Shown piece after piece: positions 40,711 to 50,178 of a stretch of DNA of 56,175 nt. The translations under genes and the position numbers were made by a program. Every line of letters begins with the position of its first letter. Positions within the stretch are counted from its first letter, which is position 1. This DNA comes from an uncultured Alphaproteobacteria bacterium. Lineage in GTDB: Bacteria > Pseudomonadota > Alphaproteobacteria > Puniceispirillales > Puniceispirillaceae. The notes under the pieces are model-generated. The model had not been told where the DNA came from. It worked only from the letters and a program-made list of their open reading frames with translations, and ran no database searches. The stretch spans positions 1 through 56,175 of the forward strand of contig CALEYP010000113.1 in assembly GCA_937924895.1 (NCBI GenBank), given 5' to 3'.

Positions 40711-42677
40711 TTGGCAAGGTCTTACAATCACGCTCAGTATTCCAGCGATTGGCCTTGTGGCAAATGCCATTGATGCTTGTGCTATCTTTGGAGATTGGGT
40801 GGTTTTTATGGCTATTCTGGGCGGCCTCTTGGGCGGTGTCATCTATACAGCGTTGGTGGCTGCAACTACCTGTTCTATCCGCCTTTATCTATGGGGCAAC
40901 GTTGGTTGTGCCAGTGAAAACAGCTGATTTCTTTATCTTATTGCTCATCACCTTATTGCCATTCACTTGGCGATTAGACCAAGGCAAAGCCGCGCATCAA
41001 GCAGAAACAAGCCTCTCACCTGCCGGGTTATGTCCAACGATTTTCCTAGTGGGGTCCGTCTTTATCTATCAGGTGCAATTTATCATCCTGCTTGGTCTTG
41101 TGGCATGGCTGTTGGCCTTCTTGCTGTGGTATACAACCGCGCTGACAGGGTTCCGCCTTGAAACTCTGACTATCCGCTGGTTGCCGATTATCACAGGTTC
41201 CTTTGTGATAGCGGCTGTGATTGTGGGGTTGTTCTCTGTCATTCCTCGCATTAATTCGGGCTTCGTTCCGGGGTTTGAGACCGCTGATAGAGATATTGGC
41301 CTGACGGATGAATTACGCCCCGGTGGTATGGCAAATCTGTTGCAAAGTAGTGATGTGGCGTTTCGCGCGATACCGCTTATAGAGGGGCAGGGTGCACCTG
41401 ACTATTGGCGAGTCTATAGCCTTACAAGCCTAGCTGGTGATCAATGGCGTCGTGTCCCAGATAATCAAATTCGTCCTGATTTCACGCCTGCCTCAGATGC
41501 TGACATGGCCAAATTTGACATTGTGCCTGATACGCATGAGATGGATGTTTTACCGATGCCTGGCTGGGCTGGCGATGCGGTGTTTGCGTCATCTCATGGC
41601 TATGGGTTTAATCAATATGGTGAAGCGCTGTTGCAATCTGGGCAAAATCCGCAAAAGGTGACAATTCAAGGGCGGCTATCATCATCTCATGATTATGCCT
41701 ATCCTGCGTCATTGGCGCTGGGAGATGCCAATCCAGAGCTTGTTGCCTATGGCGCTGCGTTACGGCAAGACTTCCCCTCTGAACAGGACTTCATAGACGA
41801 GATCATGCGTCAATTCCGTGATGAATTCACCTACAGCACCCAAGTATCTTATCCGGAACAAGATGCGCTCGATGCTTTCTTTTTTGCGCAAAAGAGTGGC
41901 TATTGTAGTTATTTTGCAACGGCCATGGCGACTTTGCTGCGTGCCGGCGGCGTACCTGCTCATGTCGGGGTTGGTTATCTTGGCGGAGATTGGAACCAAT
42001 ATGGGTCGTTTTGGTTGGTTTCGCAATCAGATGCCCATGCCTGGGTTGAATATCAGCGCGAAGATGGCAGCTGGCATCGGGTGGATCCCACCTTACAGGT
42101 AATGCGCCTATCTGGTGAGAGGTTCCAAGGGCAAATTGAATTTGGACGCCAAAGTTTTGCCGGAAGAAACCTAGAGGTAGAGCCAACGGAGCCTGACATC
42201 TGGGACAGAGCTCGCCAGATTTATCAATATGCGGATTCTCTGAATTTGCGCATCACGCTTGCCATTATGAATTATGGTGATGATGATGCGAGCGACAGCG
42301 CCTCTGCGAGCAATGCCGATAATTTTGCTTTATTGCTCGCGGTCATTGGCATAGGTGTCACCATCCTTTTTGTGATGGCCTTAGCTTGGCGTCTTGCCAC
42401 AGCACAGAAACAGGTGCGGCCCCATGAAGAACGAGCATTAGAGGCCGCTTTACAGCCACTTTGTGGGCCCCGTGAAGAAGGGCTTAGCCTGTTGCGTTAT
42501 ACAATGCGTCTGACGCCATTTAGTCGTGCCTTGGCCCAGCAAGCCTATCAATATGCCAGTGCTATTTATCAGCACCGGTTCTCTGGCGCAGACGACACAA
42601 TTATGCTGCCACAGAAACAAGATATGGCAGCATTACGCAAAGCCGTTAGGCAGCTCAAAGCGCAGACGGCGTCTTAG
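40707..42677 (+). CDS. TgpA-like membrane transglutaminase (DUF3488)
   Basis: A 656-residue protein with about six N-terminal helices (to about 185). A periplasmic transglutaminase-like domain follows, then another helix (about 545-567) and a cytoplasmic helical tail (DUF4129-like). The catalytic triad is visible: Cys about 400 in SGYCSYFATAMATLLRAGG, His about 444 in SDAHAWVEYQ and Asp about 460 in WHRVDPT. It overlaps the DUF58 gene by four bases and, at its end, the convergent TPR-barrel gene by four bases. TgpA-type enzymes are needed for growth in some pseudomonads, but the cross-linked or cleaved target is not known. Confidence 0.92.
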   Translation: MIGKVLQSRSVFQRLALWQMPLMLVLSLEIGWFLWLFWAASWAVSSIQRWWLQLPVLSAFIYGATLVVPVKTADFFILLLITLLPFTWRLDQGKAAHQAETSLSPAGLCPTIFLVGSVFIYQVQFIILLGLVAWLLAFLLWYTTALTGFRLETLTIRWLPIITGSFVIAAVIVGLFSVIPRINSGFVPGFETADRDIGLTDELRPGGMANLLQSSDVAFRAIPLIEGQGAPDYWRVYSLTSLAGDQWRRVPDNQIRPDFTPASDADMAKFDIVPDTHEMDVLPMPGWAGDAVFASSHGYGFNQYGEALLQSGQNPQKVTIQGRLSSSHDYAYPASLALGDANPELVAYGAALRQDFPSEQDFIDEIMRQFRDEFTYSTQVSYPEQDALDAFFFAQKSGYCSYFATAMATLLRAGGVPAHVGVGYLGGDWNQYGSFWLVSQSDAHAWVEYQREDGSWHRVDPTLQVMRLSGERFQGQIEFGRQSFAGRNLEVEPTEPDIWDRARQIYQYADSLNLRITLAIMNYGDDDASDSASASNADNFALLLAVIGIGVTILFVMALAWRLATAQKQVRPHEERALEAALQPLCGPREEGLSLLRYTMRLTPFSRALAQQAYQYASAIYQHRFSGADDTIMLPQKQDMAALRKAVRQLKAQTAS

Positions 42678-43954
42678 AAAGGCTGTGTGTAGGTGAGGCT
42701 TGCATCACCAGAATATTTTGTGAAGTTCGCGATATTGGACTTCGCACTGGCATATTTACCAGAGAAATTCACATAAGGCTCTGTACCATTAGGTGCGCCT
42801 AGCGATGATAGACCAATCATATAGCTAAAACGGATAGTTGAGATTTTATCCTTACGCTTCTTGGTCGTTGAATAAATCGTATCAAGCGCGCGGTATTTAT
42901 CTTCAGCATAATCAAGCGTCACAGATGTAAGGCCTGGGATGATTTGTGTGGCATAGGTCATAGAAATACCATTAGTTTTCTTGGCATTTTTCATATCTGT
43001 GGCCTTGCCTGTCGCCGCACGCGCATCAAGTGACAGGTTGCCCGGTCCTAGCGCGCGTGAAATGCCAGCGGTAAGCGATTTCACATTCCCTGACTTATCC
43101 GTGCCAGTGCCATCAGGCTTGGCCTTTGCCACCTGCCGTGTCGCAGATAGGCCAGCACGACCTGAGAGGCCATAGGGCAATGATTGGATGTATGTGACGC
43201 GGCCATCATAAGAATTCATATAATGAGCATCATCAATATGGATGCGTGTTGCCCCAAGGGAGGTGCGCAATAAACCAGATGAGAAGGTATCACTATAGAG
43301 CGCTGTTAGGCCAAATGTAGCCAAATCCCCCGCATCATAAGTCGTATAGTCCCTTGTGTAGAGGTTCAGGCTTAGATTGATATCTTGTGGTAATTGCGAG
43401 ATGAGCCGGCGCTTCAAATTGATATTTACAGTCGCTGTTTGAAACTCTTCAGCATTGGCCCGCTTTGAGAAGGTGCCACCACCTTCTGCTTTATTTTCAC
43501 GAGACCCGCCTTCAGGGTTGTCAGCAACACCGCCACCGACCGCAACAAAGCCAGTGAAATTATAGGCTTTTTTCTCATCTTCAATACGTTGGATAATCTG
43601 CTGCGCATCTGCCTTTTGTGCTGGCGTTGCGTCATCATTGGCAAGCACCAATTGTGAGAGCCGTTCTGCCTCTGGCTTGTTGCCAAGGCGTAATTGCACC
43701 GCGCCAAGCAATGATTGTGCTTCAGCATTCGACGGCAATAGGATCAAAATACGCTCTAATGTACCAGCTGCTTCTTTCAAATTGCCATTTTTCAACTGAA
43801 TTGAAGCGAGCTGGAAATTCAAGAGAACATTGCCAGGATCAGCGAAGACTGCATCAAAGGCTTCTTCTTCTGTCACAGCTATTGTGTCCTGCGCGTGAGC
43901 AAACCCGGCAGGAAGTAGGCTGGCAAGAACGAGGAGTGTAAGCAATTTACGCAT
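42674..43954 (-). CDS. Exported TPR plus outer-membrane beta-barrel protein (Slam-like)
   Basis: A 426-residue protein with a signal peptide ending at FAHAQ. It then has two TPR-like repeats (about 38-110, including LLNFQLASIQLKNGNLKEAAG and AQSLLGAVQLRLGNKPEAE) and a C-terminal region of alternating amphipathic strands. It ends in Phe (LTYTQPF), the usual barrel C-terminus recognised by BamA. The layout matches surface lipoprotein assembly modifiers (DUF560), but low similarity makes this tentative. It is the last gene of the pilus/cyclase operon, 47 bases after the cyclase gene, which suggests a role at the surface for the same system. Confidence 0.68.
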   Translation of the reverse strand: MRKLLTLLVLASLLPAGFAHAQDTIAVTEEEAFDAVFADPGNVLLNFQLASIQLKNGNLKEAAGTLERILILLPSNAEAQSLLGAVQLRLGNKPEAERLSQLVLANDDATPAQKADAQQIIQRIEDEKKAYNFTGFVAVGGGVADNPEGGSRENKAEGGGTFSKRANAEEFQTATVNINLKRRLISQLPQDINLSLNLYTRDYTTYDAGDLATFGLTALYSDTFSSGLLRTSLGATRIHIDDAHYMNSYDGRVTYIQSLPYGLSGRAGLSATRQVAKAKPDGTGTDKSGNVKSLTAGISRALGPGNLSLDARAATGKATDMKNAKKTNGISMTYATQIIPGLTSVTLDYAEDKYRALDTIYSTTKKRKDKISTIRFSYMIGLSSLGAPNGTEPYVNFSGKYASAKSNIANFTKYSGDASLTYTQPF

Positions 43955-44001
43955 CAGGCTGATCCTAAATATTGTGTGCTAATACAGTTTTAATTCAAAG
44001 A

Positions 44002-46146
44002 TTAATTAGATGCAAATGATCTAAATTGCTCATCATAATAGGCTAGAAGGCTTGCGGGATAATCTGTCGTTTCTGCCAGCTGCTGACGGAGCGGCTCATA
44101 ATCGGCAGATAAGCTATTTGAGGGCGCTGTGAAAAGCGCAACCAGTTGATCGTGAAGCGCTCTGGTCTTTGGCGAGAGGGGGCAATAGCTGTGAACAATT
44201 TCAGCTTCTACGCGACCACGAATAGGAATAGCATTGATGGCAATCACATCCTCATGTGTGGCGTCTGTTGCCGTCGCATGTGAAAAAGCGAGGGCGAGCC
44301 CCGTTTGTTTGCCAAATGGCTCTAAACGAGCTGCCAAATTGACGGTATCTCCGACAACAGAATAAGACAGGCGTGATTGAGAGCCAAAGTTACCAACAAC
44401 TACCTCGCCAGTGGCAATACCAATGCCAATCCGAATCTGATGATCTGAGAGTGCCTCTGGTAAATGGGGGCGCAAGATGTCATTGATCTTTGGTAAATGA
44501 GCTTCTAGTGCGATGGCAGCATCAACAGCGCGTCTTGCATGGTCATGCTGAGGCACGGGCGCATTCCAAAAGGCCATGATGGCATCACCGATATATTTGT
44601 CCAAGGTACCGCCATGAGCCATGATTACCTTGGTTGATTCATCAAGGATGATATTGATGATTTTGGTGAGTGTTTGGGGCTGTGACGACAGCGTTTCAGA
44701 TAAGGTTGTAAAACCTCTCACATCCATAAACATGACCGAGATCGGGGTTGTGACACCGCCTAATTCTGGTGACTGCCCACTTTGTTCAATTTCTTTCACC
44801 ATATCAGGGGACAAATATTGTCCAAAGGCTCCACGAAGCTGACGGCGGTTTGCTTCTTCACGTAACGCGCGATAGAGCAGCAATGTGAGTGAGGCAAGAG
44901 CTAGCTGTGTCAGGCTTATGGCTGCATTTGTCACAATTTGATGTTCGACAAACAACCAAAAATCAGCATAGGCAAAGCCTGCCGCTGCCGCCACGACAAA
45001 CAAAGCAGAGAGTTTGACCGAAATGGTGAGGATGATAATAGATAGCAGAACAGAGGCAAGGAAGGCTGCCATAATCTCAGCGAAAATAGTTAGCTGAGAG
45101 GAGCGCAATGTATGACCAGATAGCATTTGATGAAGCGCTTGTAAGTGGATTAACCCACCAGGAATGGCTGCCTCTAGATTGGTGGAGTGAATATCTTTCA
45201 AGCCGGCGGCTGACGCCCCCACCAACACAAATGCATTTTGCAACCGTTCTAAATTGCGCCCCTCAAAGACATCGCGGGCTGATATGGTGGTGAATCTGTC
45301 TGAATAGCCATGATGGAGCGGCAAACGACCAAATTCATCAAGGTTCAGGATAACGCGCCCTGTGCGTAATTGATTATTGGCTGTGCCTGTATCTTCTGAG
45401 ATTTTGAGGATATGGCCGCGTGCCCCTTGTGCTACGCGCAGCATCTCAAGGCTGATAGAGGGGACTAATCTCGCATCTGACCCAGTGCCAAGACGCGCTA
45501 GCATAGGCACATGCCGGACAATTGAATCTCGCTCAAGTGCTAGACTGACAAAGCCTGAACCTGGTGCGGTTTGTAATTTTGGCACAGGTGACAACAGATT
45601 ATCAGCTGCCAGCAGCGGCATATTCGCTTCGCCAATGACTGAAACAGACGCCGGCAGGTACGGGTCATTTGCTCCCTCAGATGACGTCAGGCTAAAGGCA
45701 ACAATAGAGGGTGTATAAGAGAGCATTTCTCCAAATAAGCCATCTCCATCTGGCAACACATCAGTCAGGCTGCCTGTTTCTAGGCCCCCAAGTGCTTCGA
45801 TAGCAGGTGCATTGAACCTGTCATCTTCTGAGAAGAGCACGTCAAATCCAATGGCAGCAGGCTCTTGCAGGCCAATATTTTGCAGTAAAACAGCCATATA
45901 TTGACGTGGCCAAGGCCATTGCCCATAGGTGGCGAGGCTCTCTTCATCAATGTCAACAAAGACCATTTGTTCTGCCAATGCGGTCTCAGCGGCAAATGGC
46001 GCTAATCTTGTATAGATATCAAGTGAGAGATCGCGCCCAGAAACACGCAAACCAAACAAATCAGCAAGGATGGCAACGGCTAAGACAGATGGAAGTACCA
46101 AGCTGAGTAGCGTCACAGATAGCCATTTTTGAAACGCTGCTTTCAT
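44002..46146 (-). CDS. CHASE2-domain adenylate cyclase
   Basis: A membrane-bound class III cyclase of about 714 residues (GTG at 46149 also possible). It has an N-terminal helix (about 10-32) and a periplasmic CHASE2 sensor (about 35-335) containing DIDEESLATYGQWPWPR and AIGFDVLFSEDD. Three or more helices follow (about 350-430), then a cytoplasmic cyclase domain (about 455-645). The metal aspartates are in FMDVRGFT (about 475) and YIGDAIMAFW (about 519). Lys in LDKYIGDA and the Asp of VVGDTVNLAARL favour ATP over GTP, and the Asn/Arg of NLAARLE are present. It abuts gspF with no gap. Confidence 0.92.
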   Translation of the reverse strand: MKAAFQKWLSVTLLSLVLPSVLAVAILADLFGLRVSGRDLSLDIYTRLAPFAAETALAEQMVFVDIDEESLATYGQWPWPRQYMAVLLQNIGLQEPAAIGFDVLFSEDDRFNAPAIEALGGLETGSLTDVLPDGDGLFGEMLSYTPSIVAFSLTSSEGANDPYLPASVSVIGEANMPLLAADNLLSPVPKLQTAPGSGFVSLALERDSIVRHVPMLARLGTGSDARLVPSISLEMLRVAQGARGHILKISEDTGTANNQLRTGRVILNLDEFGRLPLHHGYSDRFTTISARDVFEGRNLERLQNAFVLVGASAAGLKDIHSTNLEAAIPGGLIHLQALHQMLSGHTLRSSQLTIFAEIMAAFLASVLLSIIILTISVKLSALFVVAAAAGFAYADFWLFVEHQIVTNAAISLTQLALASLTLLLYRALREEANRRQLRGAFGQYLSPDMVKEIEQSGQSPELGGVTTPISVMFMDVRGFTTLSETLSSQPQTLTKIINIILDESTKVIMAHGGTLDKYIGDAIMAFWNAPVPQHDHARRAVDAAIALEAHLPKINDILRPHLPEALSDHQIRIGIGIATGEVVVGNFGSQSRLSYSVVGDTVNLAARLEPFGKQTGLALAFSHATATDATHEDVIAINAIPIRGRVEAEIVHSYCPLSPKTRALHDQLVALFTAPSNSLSADYEPLRQQLAETTDYPASLLAYYDEQFRSFASN

Positions 46147-46149
46147 CAC

Positions 46150-47397
46150 TTATCCCGCAAAGGCATCGCCAGCAGAGAAGATAGGAAGATAAAGCGCAAC
46201 TACCATGGCCCCAATCATCGCGCCAACAAACACAATCATGAGGGGTTCAATGACTGTTGAGAGACCATCGACAACCGCTTGGAATTCTTCCTCGTAATAT
46301 TTGGCAATGGATTCCAGCATTTCATCCATATTACCGGTGCGTTCTCCCACTGCCATGAGCTGTGATAGCGCGATAGGAAATACCTTCTCATTCGCAAATA
46401 GCTGCGAGAGCGGGGCACCTGTGACAATTTTCTCTTGAATTCTATCCATCGCTTCCACGAATTGGACATTTTTTGATACCGTCGAGCACACTTTCAGCGC
46501 CTCAACAATTGTGACCCCGGCGGCAAGCAGATTTGCCAATAGCAACGACATACGCGCGACGGTCGATTTCACAATGATATCACCAACCAATGGCAAACGA
46601 AGCGCGATGATCGATTTAATCTTGCGGATAATATACATATATTTCGACAGAAACTTATTAAGGAGAAAGATTGCAAAAGCGGTTGAAATGACACGCGCCA
46701 CATTTTCGCCTTTTTGAATCCAGTTCGATGCATCCACAATCGCCTGTGTTGGGGCGGGAAGTTCTGCGCCTAGCCCTTCAAACATCTCCTGGAATGTGGG
46801 CACCACATTGGTCAGCATGAAATAGGAAATCGTGACAGTGATGACCACCAAGGTAATCGGGTAGAATAGGGCTGATTTAATGCCCGCCTTAATGGTCTGC
46901 TGTTTTTCAAGCATTTCGGTTAGGCGATCCAAGAAGGTATCAAGGCGACCTGAAATCTCGCCAGCTTCAACCATGTTCAAATAGACATTATCAAAATAAC
47001 GGGTATGCGCCCGAAATGATTGGGATAATGACGCGCCGCCATTGAGCCGCGTGATCATATCATTATTCACACGCTTCAAATTGGCATTTTTCGTCTGCGT
47101 GGATACCAAAATCATCGCTTCAACAATTGGCAAGCCAGCCCGCATCATGGTTGAGATTTTTTTGGTGAAAACCAAAATTTCCTTGGCAGGGATAGCGCCA
47201 AAGGGGCCCCAGGTAATTTCAATATCAAGCGCGGATTTTTGCTTTGGCTTAATCTCTTTTAAGGTGATGTCTCTAATGCCCTCTTCGCGCAAAGCTTTCT
47301 TGGCTTGCATCAAGCCTGCAACTTCAATCTCACCTTTGACTTTTTTGCCTTTTTTCTTGCCCTTATAGGTGAATTTCTTTTGCAATTCGGCTGCCAT
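46150..47397 (-). CDS. Type II secretion/type IV pilus inner-membrane protein (GspF/PilC)
   Basis: A 415-residue polytopic platform protein that recruits the assembly ATPase. The ATG at 47397 follows AGAGGTGAGTG. It has a basic N-terminal domain (KKFTYKGKKKGKKVKG), two T2SSF domains (about 80-205 and 280-405) with FTKKISTMMRAGLPIVEAM and MSLLLANLLAAGVTIVEAL, and three membrane helices near 180, 235 and 390. NMVEAGEISGRLDTFLDRL and MAVGERTGNMDEMLESIA are the conserved duplicated motifs. It starts six bases after the ATPase gene and ends directly before the cyclase start. Confidence 0.93.
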   Translation of the reverse strand: MAAELQKKFTYKGKKKGKKVKGEIEVAGLMQAKKALREEGIRDITLKEIKPKQKSALDIEITWGPFGAIPAKEILVFTKKISTMMRAGLPIVEAMILVSTQTKNANLKRVNNDMITRLNGGASLSQSFRAHTRYFDNVYLNMVEAGEISGRLDTFLDRLTEMLEKQQTIKAGIKSALFYPITLVVITVTISYFMLTNVVPTFQEMFEGLGAELPAPTQAIVDASNWIQKGENVARVISTAFAIFLLNKFLSKYMYIIRKIKSIIALRLPLVGDIIVKSTVARMSLLLANLLAAGVTIVEALKVCSTVSKNVQFVEAMDRIQEKIVTGAPLSQLFANEKVFPIALSQLMAVGERTGNMDEMLESIAKYYEEEFQAVVDGLSTVIEPLMIVFVGAMIGAMVVALYLPIFSAGDAFAG

Positions 47398-47406
47398 CAC
47401 TCACCT

Positions 47407-49104
47407 CTATAATACCAAGATTCGGGTATATTCAGCGATAGAGAAAATGCCATCTCGTACAAAGTCGCGCGCGATTTCCTGCATTGTCCGGAACCCATCA
47501 GCGCGCGCTGCCTCTAGCAATTCTGGTGCCAATGCTTGGCGCAAAATCGCTTCTTCCAGTTCAGGATTGATGCGCATCACTTCATAAACACCGCGGCGCC
47601 CCTTATAGCCTGAACCACCGCATTTATCACAACCAACGCCAATTTTTGGCTCAATGTTCGGGATTTCCTCTTCAGTGAACCCAATTTTCTTGAGCGATTC
47701 AGGCGTGGCTTGTGGGTCAGGCGCTAGACAATTCTGACAATTTGGCCGCCCGAGGCGCTGTGCCATAATCAAGCTAGTGGCAGCTGCAATCATAAAGGGG
47801 GGCACGCCCATATTCATCAAGCGCGTAATGGTCGATACCGCATCATTGGTGTGCAATGTTGAAAGAAGTAAGTGACCCGTCAGCGCCGCTTTCACGGCGA
47901 TTTCAACAGTTTCTTGGTCTCTGATCTCACCCACAAGGATGACTTCAGGGTCCTGACGCAAGAAAGCACGCAAGATAGCGTTAAAGGTCATGCCAATTTT
48001 TTCATTGGCCTGTGTCTGAGCCACGCCTTCCAGATAATATTCCACTGGATCTTCAGCAGTCATAATATTGGTTTCAGGCTCGTTAATGTGCTGCAAGCAG
48101 CCATAGAGCGTGGTTGTCTTGCCAGAGCCTGTCGGACCTGTCACAAGCACCATCCCTTGCGGGGCTGTGATTGCATCAACAATCTTATTGTAATTTTCTT
48201 GCGTTAAACCAATGCGGCTGAGTGATAGAGATGGATCACCTTTCAAGATACGCATGACGATACGCTCGCCATATTTGCCCGGAAGAACATTAAAGCGGAA
48301 ATCGATATCCTCACCACCATAATGGATTGTGATACCACCATCTTGCGGCAAACGTTTCTCTGAGATGTCACAATCAGCTAGGATCTTAAAACGCGTAATA
48401 ATACCAAGGAAATGCTTATAGGCATATTCGGTATATTCATGGCGAATTTGCAACCGGCCATCAATGCGAAAGCGGATGCGGGCAATATCACGATAGGGCT
48501 CAATATGAATATCTGAGGTGCCTGTATCAATCGCTGAATGTAAGATATGGTCACAAAACTCAGGAACCAATCCATCATCATCAATCGGGAATTTTGAGCG
48601 TCGCTTGGCAGAGATGACTTCGGCTTCTGCTTTTTGTTTTTTCTCAGCCGCATCAAGAACCGCTTTAATCCGCTCATGACCCCGCAGATTCTCAAAATTA
48701 GTCAGCGTGATAAGCTGGAACTCAATGTTAAAGTTTGAGAGGTTTTTGAGCTGTCCCGCTAATGACGCTGTCGATGGGTCAACAATCGCCACACGCAGAA
48801 AACGGGCTTCAACCTCGTATGGCATTGCCAAGTGGTCATCGATGAATTGTTTAGGAATGAGGGGGAGGGCGCGGACATCAACCTGTTTGGCTTCTAGCGT
48901 GGTACGACGAAGTGCATAGGCACGCGAAATAACGGTATGAACAAGCTCCTCTTCAACACCATCATTGCGAATAAGTTGGACCAGCACATCACTGGCCCCA
49001 TTTGCCGAGGCGCGGGCGTCTAGTAATTTTTGATTATCAACACGGTTTGCGGCCTGCAGAACACGTATAACCTTGTCAGCAACTTCATTTTCATAGATGG
49101 CCAT
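47407..49104 (-). CDS. Type II secretion/type IV pilus assembly ATPase (GspE/PilB)
   Basis: A 565-residue hexameric ATPase that powers pilus or pseudopilus extension. It has the N-terminal GspE N domain (about 20-150), then Walker A GPTGSGKTTTLYG, the Asp box TAEDPVEYYLEG, Walker B VILVGEIRDQETVEIA and the His box STLHTNDAVSTI. The zinc tetracysteine pairs are NCQNCLAPD and GCDKCGGSGYKGRRGVYEV. The arrangement is that of an extension ATPase rather than a PilT-type retraction ATPase; no PilT-like gene is seen in the window. It is six bases from genes on both sides. Confidence 0.95.
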   Translation of the reverse strand: MAIYENEVADKVIRVLQAANRVDNQKLLDARASANGASDVLVQLIRNDGVEEELVHTVISRAYALRRTTLEAKQVDVRALPLIPKQFIDDHLAMPYEVEARFLRVAIVDPSTASLAGQLKNLSNFNIEFQLITLTNFENLRGHERIKAVLDAAEKKQKAEAEVISAKRRSKFPIDDDGLVPEFCDHILHSAIDTGTSDIHIEPYRDIARIRFRIDGRLQIRHEYTEYAYKHFLGIITRFKILADCDISEKRLPQDGGITIHYGGEDIDFRFNVLPGKYGERIVMRILKGDPSLSLSRIGLTQENYNKIVDAITAPQGMVLVTGPTGSGKTTTLYGCLQHINEPETNIMTAEDPVEYYLEGVAQTQANEKIGMTFNAILRAFLRQDPEVILVGEIRDQETVEIAVKAALTGHLLLSTLHTNDAVSTITRLMNMGVPPFMIAAATSLIMAQRLGRPNCQNCLAPDPQATPESLKKIGFTEEEIPNIEPKIGVGCDKCGGSGYKGRRGVYEVMRINPELEEAILRQALAPELLEAARADGFRTMQEIARDFVRDGIFSIAEYTRILVL

Positions 49105-49110
49105 CGGTGC

Positions 49111-50055
49111 CTATCCCTGTGGCTGCGGCGGTTGTGGCGGCGTGATTGTGCCATCAGGTTGGCCAGCCGTGTTCTGTGGCTGGTAATCAGCCTCTGGCAG
49201 ATAATCCAATGGCAAGGTTGCAATGGACCCATCATCTGACATGAGGATCACCCCTGATGGGACAACTTTTACAATTTGGTGCCCGGAGGTGCCAAGTCTA
49301 TCACCTTCCTTCACATGTAAAAGTTGATTGGCCGAGTTCTGAAGGTCAAATACGCTATCATCAGAGATGACTGACCGTACAGCATCAGCTGACACACGCA
49401 GCATTGCCGTAGAAGTAAAGGTCTCCAATGGCTCATAACCTGGATATTCAAGAACGGCGTAACAATCTTGCACCAAACCATTTGAATATTTCAGCATCAA
49501 CTCACAGTAATTCTCAGCATGAGAAACAGATGGCGTCGGGCCAATATCAAGATCAACAGACACAGCAGAGCTGCGCAGGATAAAGTGGCCACCAATATAA
49601 TCTTCGAGCAATGATTTGAGGTTAATAGCCACTTGGCGGGCTTCAGCGGCAGAGCCAAATGTACCAAGCCGTAGATAAGGAAGTTCAGGACGTGAACCCT
49701 CGCTTACCCCTTGGTTGCTTTCTTCAAAAATCTGACCACGAGACCGCCCTTTTGCAACTGCAAGTGCTGCGACACGATAGAGAGAGACAGCGAGCGCTTC
49801 TTGCTTCGAGGCGCCTAATAACGCGGCCCCTGTTTTGGCATCTGTGGCCCCAATATTCCCTGGTGATGGCAAATTCAGCCCGCCACTAGCCTGGTCAGCC
49901 GCACGGTTGATGCCACGGGCAAACGGATCATCCAAATCAAGAACTTCCGGCGCGCGTAATGAGTTATCTTGCGCAAGGGCTGGCACTGTCGGAGCTGCTG
50001 AGAGTGAGGCAAGCAGAACCAATGATGAAAGGGATCTGATGATCTGCTGTTTCAT
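49111..50055 (-). CDS. Exported PilP-like protein with SPOR-like domain
   Basis: A 314-residue protein with a signal peptide ending near PALAQD. It then has a low-complexity linker and a SPOR-like region (about 125-190): PYLRLGTFGSAAEARQVAIN and LRSSAVSVDLDIGP followed by a Cys near 182. A C-terminal segment resembles the GspC/PilP homology domain: LLHVKEGDRLGTSGHQIVKV and VILMSDDGSIATLPLDYLP. It ends in a Pro/Gln tail. It would link the inner platform to the secretin and, through the SPOR-like part, to peptidoglycan. The assignment relies on position and short motifs, so it is moderate. It is six bases upstream of the ATPase gene. Confidence 0.62.
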   Translation of the reverse strand: MKQQIIRSLSSLVLLASLSAAPTVPALAQDNSLRAPEVLDLDDPFARGINRAADQASGGLNLPSPGNIGATDAKTGAALLGASKQEALAVSLYRVAALAVAKGRSRGQIFEESNQGVSEGSRPELPYLRLGTFGSAAEARQVAINLKSLLEDYIGGHFILRSSAVSVDLDIGPTPSVSHAENYCELMLKYSNGLVQDCYAVLEYPGYEPLETFTSTAMLRVSADAVRSVISDDSVFDLQNSANQLLHVKEGDRLGTSGHQIVKVVPSGVILMSDDGSIATLPLDYLPEADYQPQNTAGQPDGTITPPQPPQPQG

Positions 50056-50178
50056 AAAAGGCGCCTCACTTATGACTTTGTGAATTCGTTTTGATTAATA
50101 AAGCATAAATTCAAATGCATGGCACTCATTTTTACACAAATCTGGTTGGAATCACGCGGGAGAATAGCTCATTCGGCG

